A DNA stretch of 64,000 nucleotides from Herbaspirillum autotrophicum (GTDB taxonomy: Bacteria > Pseudomonadota > Gammaproteobacteria > Burkholderiales > Burkholderiaceae_D), in assembly GCF_001189915.1 (NCBI RefSeq), contig NZ_LFLS01000011.1:92639-156638 (forward strand), written 5' to 3'. Of this stretch, positions 27,713 through 35,493 are shown piece after piece; the first letter of the stretch is position 1, and every line of letters begins with the position of its first letter. The notes beneath the pieces are model-generated. The model ran no database searches. It was not told where the DNA came from and saw nothing but the letters and a program-made list of their open reading frames with translations. The translations under genes and the position numbers were made by a program.

Positions 27713-27726
27713 TCAGACCAGTCTGA
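27713..27726. promoter_or_regulatory. Perfect palindrome related to the Rcs-box-like sites (site 5)
   Basis: TCAGACCAGTCTGA, a perfect 6-bp inverted repeat with CA spacer, 12 of 14 identical to site 3. A half-site CCAGTCTGAAAAG also occurs near 27643. No gene start lies close by, so a role is uncertain. Confidence 0.35.
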
Positions 27727-27914
27727 AAACGATGACATTATTGCAAACCGGGCTGGCAGTACCCCGGTGCTTGCAGAACCGCCGTGTCTGATGGATCCCT
27801 TGTCGGGCGAACGCCGCACGCGATCATCAGTGCCTTCACATCCGGGGACGCGCAGATCTGCACGAATACGCCAATGGCAAATCATCACTTCGAAGCAAGT
27901 GGGATCAGTAAACG

Positions 27915-27953
27915 GAAAAACGGCTCGGATACTGAGTATCTGAGCCGTTTTTT
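27915..27953 (+). terminator. Rho-independent terminator
   Basis: AACGGCTC pairs with GAGCCGTT (the stem continues with one mismatch through GATAC/GTATC) and is followed by six T residues. It would end transcripts from the minor pilin side. Confidence 0.8.
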
Positions 27954-28140
27954 ACAAAGCTGAACCGGCTATCGATCAGAAAGGCAGTGCACATAAGAAC
28001 GACCACATCTCCAGCCAACCTTTTCTAACCGATTGAATTTAATTGGTTTTTTTAAAAATCAAAAACTCCACAGCCGTTTTCTGTAAAGTTACTGAGCATT
28101 TTCAGCCATTTTTTCGATGCTTCTGCCATCTGGCCAAAAA

Positions 28141-28166
28141 AACTGTAAAGCAGGATCTTTACAGTT
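28141..28166 (-). terminator. Hairpin with minus-strand T-run
   Basis: AACTGTAAAG pairs perfectly with CTTTACAGTT; read on the minus strand the stem is followed by seven T residues. No obvious minus-strand gene ends just before it, so it may belong to a lost gene or end read-through from the catabolic operon. Confidence 0.5.
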
Positions 28167-28308
28167 TCGTCAAGAAAACGGCGGTGCAATTACTTATGCC
28201 GCGAACGCGAAAAAATAGCTTAACACTCGACGAACCGTTTCTCTTTCGCAAATCCACTCCTGTTTTTGCCGATATTCAAATTTCGCTACGCCATTTCCGA
28301 AAGCGGCA

Positions 28309-28659
28309 GTATCCGGTTCGATAAGTTACAAGCCAACTCTCTATTTTCTTGAGCTTGCTCATTTCAAAAATCACCAAAATAATATTTCCATATTACTGTT
28401 AGGCTTAAAAGTCATTTTCAACTTTAGCTCGGCTCGACCCTTAATTGTGGAAACGAATTGATAATGACGCCAATTTTGTTGACGAGTAAGTTACTTATCT
28501 ATATGATTTCACTTACCACTCATGCCTTGTGTCGTCATTAGGTTGGCCTCGCTTGGGAAGGAGAAGCCGCTCTTCGGGGCGGCTTTTTCACATCTAGAGA
28601 GTATTTGTGCCAGAAGAAACAACAACATTCGCACAGCGGTCTACATCAATGGCTACAAC
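28309..28659 (+). repeat. Island-bounding direct repeat, copy A
   Basis: About 350 nt that match 42745-43092 in the same orientation with roughly 15 percent differences. Shared landmarks include TATCCGGTTC at the left, TTTTCTTGAGCTTGC, GTTGACGAGTAAGTTACTT, TTGGCCTCGCTT and GCGGTCTACATC at the right. It codes for nothing visible but carries a terminator-like hairpin at 28563-28588. Confidence 0.85.
28563..28588 (+). terminator. Terminator-like hairpin inside direct repeat A
   Basis: AAGCCGC pairs with GCGGCTT around TCTTCGGG and is followed by a T-run. The same hairpin occurs in copy B. It may end an RNA transcribed across the repeat. Confidence 0.65.
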
Positions 28660-28731
28660 CTGCACTACCTAAACATGTAAACAATCTCTGCAACCCATTC
28701 ATCTAGGGACCAACAATCAATCCAACATTTA

Positions 28732-28777
28732 AAAACGTAAACAAATAGCTCTTATAAAGGCTATTTGTTTACGTTTT
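28732..28777. terminator. Perfect 18-bp hairpin, probably a bidirectional terminator
   Basis: An 18-nt arm starting AAAACGTAAACA pairs perfectly with its inverted copy around the loop TCTTATAAAG; A- and T-runs at the ends suit termination on both strands. Confidence 0.6.
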
Positions 28778-28939
28778 AAAGAAAAGACCATATTGAGAAT
28801 AGGTCTCATTTTTAGACGACTCTCGAAACTCCTACTCGATGCCGCATATGCGAAAAAATAATGTAACACACTGAAAAGTTCATCCGATACGAATTCACTC
28901 TCATTTTTATGAGCATTCAGTAAATCTTGTGCTTCTGGA

Positions 28940-29232
28940 CGCTTAGGTCTCTCGCGCAACACCGTTAGACGTTATATACGCTAGGACACCATCGAACCTG
29001 TCTATGCAGATAGGAAATCGGTGAGTGCTCTCGACAAATATGCGTTCAAGTTATCTACTGGCTTAAAACGGAATCCGCCAAATATCGGAAGCAAAAACGC
29101 AGCGTGAAGCAGATGTATTTAGACCTGCGCGTATTGGGGTATGACGGGTCGCGCGACCGCGTTGCGGCGTTCGCTAGACAGTAGAAAGTGGATCAAATGG
29201 CGCGGGTCAATTCTGCGAGCAAAGGAACATGA
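28940..29232 (+). pseudogene. Decayed IS21 istA transposase fragment (copy A)
   Basis: On the plus strand the pieces LSRNTVRRYIR, TIEPVYADRKS, ALDKYAFKLST, KYRKQKRSVKQMYLDLRVLGYDGS and DRVAAFARQ, interrupted by stops, align with the better preserved istA fragment at 42160-42555. Both copies end at TCAATTCTGC-AGCAAAGG. This copy ends 28 nt before the stop of the Rieske oxygenase gene and is inverted relative to the other, so the two fragments face inward on the catabolic operon. Confidence 0.8.
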
Positions 29233-29259
29233 TCACTCCAAAAGGGTATGCATAGCGAT

Positions 29260-30297
29260 TCACGCAGAATCGCTAGCTTCGTCTTTGATCAGTGCTTCGA
29301 GTACCCTTCGGGCGCGTATTGCTCCCGCATCGCCAGCAAGGAGAACGGGCTTAAGCTCCCAAAACGATTGGTCTTCCATATTCTCTTGCTGTGCCTCTAG
29401 CATCGGGAGATCCTCTAGTTCGAAAGGCTTTCGAATGTTCGCGATTGCCGTGTTCGCTCGCTCGTAGCCCGCGTCCCCCATAGATTTCGGAAATCCAAAG
29501 CCGAACCAATAATGCGTCGCAGTTTCCGTTTCGGGGGTGAAGAAATGCGCAATATAAGTCGAGTTGCCCGTTCGAGGCGCATCTCCCGATGGTACTGCCC
29601 CGACCGAGAGAAGCATATTGGCCGGCGCATCCCACCGAACATCCATCCAACGACTCACTGGAGTTCCCTTTGGAATACGCCAAGCCTCTTCAAGAAAATC
29701 AGGAAGCACTTCGTCTTTGGTCAATCGGCGAGACCAGACCGTATTTCCCTCTTGGGACACTTCGCTCACGGCATTTCTGACCGCAGAAGACCCAAGCGTG
29801 CTTTTGTGCATGAATTCGATATGGCTGAGATCCATGATGTTGTCCGTTTCCAGCACATAATTCGCCCGCGCGTGCAGATAGTCTTTCGCAACAATTGACG
29901 TCTTCGGATCGAGAAAGCTGAAATCCGGAATCGCATCGGAAATAGGCTCGTTATTACCCATCCATATCCACAAAGCACTGTAACGCTCCACTAATGAATA
30001 TTTGCGCACGCTTGCACCCTTGGGTATATGTCCATTTCCATGTGGATTCCCAACGCATTGACCTTTAGCGTTGAATCGAAGTCCGTGGTACCCGCATTCG
30101 ATTTCTCCATCACGCAAGCAACCGAGCGAAAGCGGCGCAAATCGATGTGGACATCTATCCTGTAACGCGACGGGGTCGCCGTTCTCATCACGATACATCA
30201 CGATTTTTTTATCGAGCAAACGCCTGGAAAGCATGGAGTCATTTTTTAACTCATGATCCCAAGCCGCCACATACCATGCGTTGTATAGGAATGTCAT
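29260..30297 (-). CDS. Rieske non-heme iron oxygenase, VanA-like (aromatic O-demethylase or hydroxylase)
   Basis: A 345-residue single-component oxygenase subunit. Rieske ligands are C49 and H51 (DRCPHRF) and C68 and H71 (ECGYHGL). The mononuclear iron site is D156-LSH-IEFMH with H159 and H164. Overall length and the start FLYNAWYVAAWDHEL match vanillate O-demethylase oxygenase and the related dicamba and toluenesulfonate enzymes. It is the last gene of the operon, right after its reductase (64 nt). It probably demethylates or hydroxylates an aromatic acid; the exact substrate cannot be told from the sequence. Confidence 0.9.
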   Translation of the reverse strand: MTFLYNAWYVAAWDHELKNDSMLSRRLLDKKIVMYRDENGDPVALQDRCPHRFAPLSLGCLRDGEIECGYHGLRFNAKGQCVGNPHGNGHIPKGASVRKYSLVERYSALWIWMGNNEPISDAIPDFSFLDPKTSIVAKDYLHARANYVLETDNIMDLSHIEFMHKSTLGSSAVRNAVSEVSQEGNTVWSRRLTKDEVLPDFLEEAWRIPKGTPVSRWMDVRWDAPANMLLSVGAVPSGDAPRTGNSTYIAHFFTPETETATHYWFGFGFPKSMGDAGYERANTAIANIRKPFELEDLPMLEAQQENMEDQSFWELKPVLLAGDAGAIRARRVLEALIKDEASDSA

Positions 30298-30361
30298 ATT
30301 TGTCTCTTTCTAATATTTTTCTGCATATACAGCACTACCATGGAGGTCCACTTGGAGCCAT

Positions 30362-31336
30362 TTACAAGTCGAGCGTCAGGGTCAGCGATTTCGATCGAGA
30401 ACAACAAGGCGTCAAGCAGTTGTTTAGACGCTTCTCATCGTCAGTCAGATAGACATCCCGATGATCCGGCTCACCACTCAACACGGTCGTCAAGCATGTG
30501 CCGCAAACACCCTGTTCACATGAAACAGGAACATCGACACCAATCGAAGCGAGTGCATCAATAATGGTTTCCCGTTCATTCACGACGACGCTAAGCTCGG
30601 AGCGTGCCAATTTGACTGTGAACGTCCTAACTGTGGTATCAGTTGTCAGAACTGGATCGATATGAAAGTGCTCACGATGTAGCCTGCTCTTGTCAACCCC
30701 GCAAGACGCAGCCGCTTTCAACACGTGCTCAATGAATCCAAACGGTCCGCATATGTAGAAGTTACTGCGCTCTGGAAGAGTGCGATGAAACAACGCTTCG
30801 GCGTCGAACTTGGACAATCCAAGTTCGTCACTGACATAAAGGTTTGTCGCCTCGAGTATAGGCCCTGAAAAAATCCGCTCCTTAAACGCAACTGCGGCTC
30901 GCGTGCGGACACAGTAATGAAGATCGAATGGCATTGCTTCGCAGACAAGCTGCTCCGCCATTGACAATAGAGGGGTTATGCCGATGCCGCCCGCAATCAA
31001 CACGCTGTGGCTGCGGTCTTCGGCCAGTGGAAACCGATTTCGTGGCTTACTTACATCAAGAATGGCCCCCTCACTCAATTCATGAAGCGCTCGAGATCCA
31101 CCTCGTGAAGCCGTCTCAAGTTGAACCCCAAGAAGATAACGGTCCCTCTCACTCGGCGAGTTACATAGCGAATATTGGCGAACGATGTTTTCACCGAGGC
31201 GAACGTCAATATGAGCCCCGGCCGAAAACGGGGCCAGCAAAGATGCATCGCGCGCAACCAATTCAATTTCCAGGATCCGCTCGGCAACGAGACGCTTTCG
31301 CCGAACAATGACCTGCTGCTCAAAACTCATTACCAA
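30362..31336 (-). CDS. VanB-like ferredoxin reductase for the Rieske oxygenase
   Basis: A 324-residue class IA reductase that passes electrons from NADH through FMN and a plant-type 2Fe-2S centre to the oxygenase. FMN-binding RQYSL is at 53-57, the nucleotide site AGGIGITP at 115-122, CGPFGF near 196, and the C-terminal 2Fe-2S ligands are C273, C278, C281 (CEQGVCGTC) and a Cys at about 311. Domain order FMN, NAD, 2Fe-2S is that of VanB and phthalate dioxygenase reductase. Position directly upstream of the oxygenase gene supports a two-component system. Confidence 0.92.
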   Translation of the reverse strand: MVMSFEQQVIVRRKRLVAERILEIELVARDASLLAPFSAGAHIDVRLGENIVRQYSLCNSPSERDRYLLGVQLETASRGGSRALHELSEGAILDVSKPRNRFPLAEDRSHSVLIAGGIGITPLLSMAEQLVCEAMPFDLHYCVRTRAAVAFKERIFSGPILEATNLYVSDELGLSKFDAEALFHRTLPERSNFYICGPFGFIEHVLKAAASCGVDKSRLHREHFHIDPVLTTDTTVRTFTVKLARSELSVVVNERETIIDALASIGVDVPVSCEQGVCGTCLTTVLSGEPDHRDVYLTDDEKRLNNCLTPCCSRSKSLTLTLDL

Positions 31337-31444
31337 TCCTCTCTACTCCACGATTGCAACAGTGCGCATCCACCCGGCCGATGTCGCTTTGATCCTAACC
31401 AGAAAACAGGTGACGGTGAATTCCTTGTCGAGCAAGTTCTCCTG

Positions 31445-32230
31445 CTATTCCAAAATGGCTACTGCTCGAGTCCAACCAGCGGAAGCTCGCTTAATTTTTA
31501 CGGGGAAACAACTGACTGTGAACCCTGTAGAGGGGAGCGCCTCAAGATTGTGCAGCTTCTCCAAATGACAATAGGCGATTTCCCTGCCAGCCTTGTGTCC
31601 CTCCCAGATCAGTCCGTTATCACCAGTCTTGTCGACCTTTTCCTTTGTATAGATGAAAGGAGCGTCCCAACTCCATGCGTCAGTTCCCGTTATGTGGACA
31701 CCGCGTTCAAGCAAATAGAGTGTCGCTTCCCGGCCCATTCCGCAGCCCTTGTCTACATATTCGTCTCGTCCGTACGCCGCGCCTGCGGCCGTGTTGACCA
31801 ACACAATCGTTCCCTCACTAAGAGTCACACTGATGCGCCTGAGTTCGGCGTCAACATCATCCACCGTCACCACGTATCCATCTGGGAAGTGGCGAAAATC
31901 CAGCTTGATACCTGGGGCGAAGCACCATTCCAGCGGCACTTGGTCAATCGTCCAGGCTGGCTCGCCACCCGGTTTGCGACGATGATTCATGGTCGGATGA
32001 AAATGATAAGGGGCATCGAGGTGTGTCCCATTATGCGTAGTCAGTTGAACTCGCTCGATCGCCCACCCCTTACCGTCCGGCAAGTCGCCAGGTTGGAGAT
32101 CGGGGAAAAAGGTTTGGATACGTCCGACAGACATATCATGATCGATATACTGGATCGTCGGCCGGGCTAGCTCAGGGTCACTTTTCACATCGTTCTCAAG
32201 AGGCATAGAAATATCGATGAACTTAGGCAT
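31445..32230 (-). CDS. Cyclase-family metal-dependent hydrolase
   Basis: A 261-residue member of the cyclase / kynurenine formamidase-like family. Typical features are FIDISMPLENDV at the start, the metal-binding HNGTHLDAPYHFHPT motif near residue 75, and GTDAWSWDAPF. Such enzymes hydrolyse amides, lactones or C-C bonds in aromatic catabolism (kynurenine formamidase is one case). The ATG at 32230 has a GGAG site; the frame extends 17 codons further upstream but that part overlaps the previous gene. The gene overlaps the FAA hydrolase end by 8 nt. Here it probably acts on a ring-cleavage product. Confidence 0.88.
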   Translation of the reverse strand: MPKFIDISMPLENDVKSDPELARPTIQYIDHDMSVGRIQTFFPDLQPGDLPDGKGWAIERVQLTTHNGTHLDAPYHFHPTMNHRRKPGGEPAWTIDQVPLEWCFAPGIKLDFRHFPDGYVVTVDDVDAELRRISVTLSEGTIVLVNTAAGAAYGRDEYVDKGCGMGREATLYLLERGVHITGTDAWSWDAPFIYTKEKVDKTGDNGLIWEGHKAGREIAYCHLEKLHNLEALPSTGFTVSCFPVKIKRASAGWTRAVAILE

Positions 32231-33254
32231 GACTAACTCCAGGTAAAACTGCATCAATCTCTTCAGACTTTTTCGGCGCACTGATCACACATTGGTTGAT
32301 TTCACCAAAAATCGAGTGGCCGAACTCGTCAAGCATTCGAATGCGCACGGTGTCCCCTGGTGCAAGGTACGGGGTGAAGCTAGTCCGTCCGTCTAACGTC
32401 TCGAGAAATCGCTTTTCAGCGATACATGCAACGCCACTTGTTGCAGCATCATAGTTTGAGACTGTACCCGACCCGATAATCGTCCCGGCGCATAGGTTAC
32501 GGGTATGAGCGGCATGCGAAATCAACTGCCCAAAGTCGAAAGCCATATCTTTGCCAGAATTCGGCCGGCCGAGCACTTCGTCATTGATTTCTACGGTCAG
32601 TTCCCCATGCAACTTACAGTCGCTCCATCTCCCTTGAAGTTCATCCAGTGTTACTGCAACCGGGGAGAATGCGCTCGCAGGCTTGCTCTGGAGCCAACCA
32701 AAACCAGTGTCACGCTCTCGGCCTTGGAGTTCACGTAAGCTCACGTCGTTAGCTAGCATGACCAACCGTACGGCCTCACGTGCGTCAATGGGATCAGTGC
32801 CCATTGCCACGTAGGCAGTCACAACTGCAATCTCTCCTTCGCAGTCTGTGCCCCACTGCGTGCAAGAAGGAATCGGATCGCCCGGCCCAAGAAATCGATC
32901 TGATCCGCCTTGGTACATCAACGGGACCTGTCGATAGCTTTCTGGTAGAACTTTGCCTGCAATGCGTCGGAACAGCGTTGAGTGACTGAGGAAAGCAGAA
33001 CCGTCTAACCATTGCCATGAACGCGGCAGAGGCGACTCCCAGATCTGCTCTGCAAAGCTAAGTGCATCTGCGATGTCTCCCCTATTCAGCTTTTCATAGG
33101 TAGCCTCCAGCAGCGGAGCTACACTGTCCCAGTTATCGATCGCTTCCTGAAGCGTCCGAGCAATGGTTGGCACAGCCAAGCCCCATCGCAAGTCTCGAGA
33201 CACGACATTCAACGTGCCATCGGGTGTGCCATCCCTCAAAGTTGCAAGTTTCAT
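32223..33254 (-). CDS. Fumarylacetoacetate hydrolase family protein, fumarylacetoacetase-like
   Basis: A 343-residue FAH-superfamily enzyme. It starts MKLATLRDGTPDGTLNVVSRD, a spelling seen in the two-domain bacterial FAA hydrolases of aromatic pathways. The metal-binding acidic residues are in DCEGEIAVV and the second motif in LVMLANDVSLRELQ. These enzymes cleave or decarboxylate dioxo-acids such as fumarylpyruvate or fumarylacetoacetate. It is one of two FAH-family members in the operon, and so may act after ring cleavage, for example on a maleyl/fumaryl intermediate. Confidence 0.88.
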   Translation of the reverse strand: MKLATLRDGTPDGTLNVVSRDLRWGLAVPTIARTLQEAIDNWDSVAPLLEATYEKLNRGDIADALSFAEQIWESPLPRSWQWLDGSAFLSHSTLFRRIAGKVLPESYRQVPLMYQGGSDRFLGPGDPIPSCTQWGTDCEGEIAVVTAYVAMGTDPIDAREAVRLVMLANDVSLRELQGRERDTGFGWLQSKPASAFSPVAVTLDELQGRWSDCKLHGELTVEINDEVLGRPNSGKDMAFDFGQLISHAAHTRNLCAGTIIGSGTVSNYDAATSGVACIAEKRFLETLDGRTSFTPYLAPGDTVRIRMLDEFGHSIFGEINQCVISAPKKSEEIDAVLPGVSHA

Positions 33255-33266
33255 CTACGCTCTCAT

Positions 33267-34385
33267 TCAAATTGGATTTGTTGCTTCGATCTTGACGTCG
33301 CTCATCAATTTAAAGACATCAAGGTCCGGGCAACGACCTTGTTCGTACTCTCCAAGCTGCATGGAAGCAGACTGGATCAGATTTACGCGGGCATAGCGTC
33401 GACGCATGAATTGGCTGATCGTCTCCTGCCAAGGGAGGTTTTGTGCAATCACGTCGGCCAGCACCACCGCGTCTTCAATCGCCATAGCGGCACCTTGCCC
33501 CAGATGAGGCGTGGAAGCATGCGCAGCGTCGCCGATCAAAACTGTTCGACCAGAATGCCAAGGGAGGGGAAGCATCACGACCTCCATTGGCCGATACACT
33601 ACGGATTCTGGCGTGACAATATGCTCTTTCAGGTCCTGAATTATTCCGCCGAAACCAGCGAGACGTTCACGCAGTAGTCGATCGAGTTCCGAGGGAGGCA
33701 TGTATGGATTTCCTTCTTCCTCGGTCACGAGTAGCAGGTACATTGACTCAGCGCTGAGCGGGATCAAGCCAGCCTTCTTGTGATTTCCTACGACCATAGC
33801 CCCCCATGTTATGTCGTTGGGCCGAGGCAGGTTGACGCGCCATGCGCTTTGGCCGGTGAAGCGAGTACTTTGCTCACCGAAAAGCCGACTGCGCGTTTCC
33901 GAATAGATGCCGTCGGCACCGATCACCAAGTCGTAAGACGATTCTTTTCCGTTACTCAGACTCAACTCAACATGGTCATCCAACGTCGCCAATGATGTAA
34001 CCCGCGTACCAAGCATGATGTTCGCACCAGCCCGCTTCGCACTTGCCAGTAAAATTTCATGGAGATCGCCACGCTTAATCCCGTTGTATGCTGGAAACTC
34101 AGCAATCTGAGGCCCTGGAGCGGCTCGGATCAGACTACCATCCGCGTTGAACCAGCGATACTCGCTGTATGCAAACCCGCGCTGAAGGCATTCTTCTGCA
34201 GCACCTATCTTATCCAGAGCAGCCAGCGCATTTGTTGGCTGAATCAAGCCGACACCGGGCACACCCCATTCACTCTTTGATTCAACGAGATCAACTTCGA
34301 ATCCAGATTTTCCGAGCGCCGCAGCGACCACCAACCCTCCAACTCCGCCACCTACAACGAGAATTTTTTTGTATTTCGAGATCAT
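33267..34385 (-). CDS. FAD-dependent aromatic hydroxylase (salicylate / 3-hydroxybenzoate hydroxylase type)
   Basis: A 372-residue group A flavin monooxygenase. The FAD dinucleotide motif GGGVGG is near residue 12, the DG motif in VIGADGIYSETRSRLFG near 155, and the GD motif in LIGDAAHASTPHLGQGAAMAIEDA near 285. These are the three family signatures. The nearest named relatives hydroxylate salicylate, 3-hydroxybenzoate or 6-hydroxynicotinate with NAD(P)H. Its ATG overlaps the preceding stop by 1 nt (TAATG). It would prepare the ring for cleavage by the VOC dioxygenase. Confidence 0.9.
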   Translation of the reverse strand: MISKYKKILVVGGGVGGLVVAAALGKSGFEVDLVESKSEWGVPGVGLIQPTNALAALDKIGAAEECLQRGFAYSEYRWFNADGSLIRAAPGPQIAEFPAYNGIKRGDLHEILLASAKRAGANIMLGTRVTSLATLDDHVELSLSNGKESSYDLVIGADGIYSETRSRLFGEQSTRFTGQSAWRVNLPRPNDITWGAMVVGNHKKAGLIPLSAESMYLLLVTEEEGNPYMPPSELDRLLRERLAGFGGIIQDLKEHIVTPESVVYRPMEVVMLPLPWHSGRTVLIGDAAHASTPHLGQGAAMAIEDAVVLADVIAQNLPWQETISQFMRRRYARVNLIQSASMQLGEYEQGRCPDLDVFKLMSDVKIEATNPI

Positions 34386-35491
34386 TACTGTGCAGCTCCT
34401 TTTGGTACTTGAGATTCGGTGAGTCCCAGGAGCCGCATTGCGTTACCACCGAGTATTGCAGCTCCCGCTTTATGATCGATTTCTGGTACAGCTCCGACCA
34501 GCTTGTGTAATTGGTACTCACCCATATCAAAGGGATAATCGGTACCCGCAAGAATTTGTGAGATGCCTACGCGATCGACAAGATGGCGTAGCGTCAGGTG
34601 ATCGTAGACAACCGTGTCGAAGAAAATCCTTGAGAGATATTTTGACGGTGCCTGCACGTTGACCCGTGATTCCGGGCGAACTACATATCCGTGGTCGAAA
34701 CGACCCGAGTAGTAGGGCAAAAAACCACCACCATGCGCAGCAAGGACTTTCAGCAAAGGATGCCGATCAAAGACGCCCCCATAGATCATTTGTCCAAGAG
34801 CGACAGTCGTCTCAAGTGGTTGGCCGATGATATTTGATAGGTAATACCTATTGACGCGTTCGCCCAACGACGTGCCAAGTGGATGAAGGAATATGACGAG
34901 ACCACGTCGCGCAGCCTCCGTCCAGAACGGTTCAAGGAGCGGGTCATCCAAACCATTACCGGTTGGATCCGAAGATATCTCCACACCGAGCAGGCCATGC
35001 TTCTCTTGAATTCCGCGTAGCTGCCTCGTTGCCAATTCCGGATATTGAAGCGAAATCGCTCCCAATCCCGCGAAACGGGTTGGATTGTTATGGCATACCG
35101 ATGCGATGTGTTCGTTCTGAAGTTCTACTATCTCTTCTGATAGCGCTTCGTCTGCCCAGTAGTAGAACTGAGTTGGCGACGGACTAAGTACTTGGAGATC
35201 AATCCGCAGACGTTCCATGTCCGCAAGCCTCAAATCGATGTCGTGCAACTTCTTGCTAATCGTTTGGTACATCGCCTGATTGGTTCGCACCGATTCAGAT
35301 CCAAGTAACCGCAGGCGATCCTGTGCCTCACACAACTTCAGCGGGTGATCAGCCACAAGGGCTTCCACGGCAGGAGTGAACAGATGGCAATGCATGTCGA
35401 CTGTATAGCATCCAGTCAGGTCAACTTGTGAATCGGACTCGACGCCCCTTGGCACGGTAACGTTCGTGCAGCCGCAAGTATGGCAAAGCAT
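34385..35491 (-). CDS. Amidohydrolase family 2 protein, ACMSD-like decarboxylase or hydrolase
   Basis: A 368-residue TIM-barrel metal enzyme. The N-terminal metal motif is VDMHCHLFTP; later ligands are in FLHPLGTSLG, LKVLAAHGGGFLPYY and AGTDYPFDMG, the normal spacing of the ACMSD family. Members decarboxylate aminocarboxymuconate semialdehyde, 5-carboxyvanillate or gamma-resorcylate, and one branch (LigY) hydrolyses meta-cleavage products. An odd N-terminal extension of about 28 residues carries three Cys residues (LCHTCGCT) and may bind a metal. An internal start near the DMHCH motif cannot be excluded. Confidence 0.88.
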   Translation of the reverse strand: MLCHTCGCTNVTVPRGVESDSQVDLTGCYTVDMHCHLFTPAVEALVADHPLKLCEAQDRLRLLGSESVRTNQAMYQTISKKLHDIDLRLADMERLRIDLQVLSPSPTQFYYWADEALSEEIVELQNEHIASVCHNNPTRFAGLGAISLQYPELATRQLRGIQEKHGLLGVEISSDPTGNGLDDPLLEPFWTEAARRGLVIFLHPLGTSLGERVNRYYLSNIIGQPLETTVALGQMIYGGVFDRHPLLKVLAAHGGGFLPYYSGRFDHGYVVRPESRVNVQAPSKYLSRIFFDTVVYDHLTLRHLVDRVGISQILAGTDYPFDMGEYQLHKLVGAVPEIDHKAGAAILGGNAMRLLGLTESQVPKGAAQ

Positions 35492-35493
35492 AA

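Larger units (their letters stand above)
27591..29259. other. Long non-coding and relic region at the left border of the catabolic island
   Basis: About 1.7 kb without an intact gene. It contains palindrome site 5, a plus-strand terminator at 27915-27953, hairpins at 28141-28166 and 28732-28777, direct repeat copy A (28309-28659), a weak minus-strand frame at 28729-28962 and an istA relic to 29232. AT content rises from about 28000. Confidence 0.6.

Noticed and set aside
28309..28659. tRNA or rRNA fragment as the source of the direct repeat
   Set aside because: No cloverleaf, CCA end or recognisable rRNA stretch could be seen.
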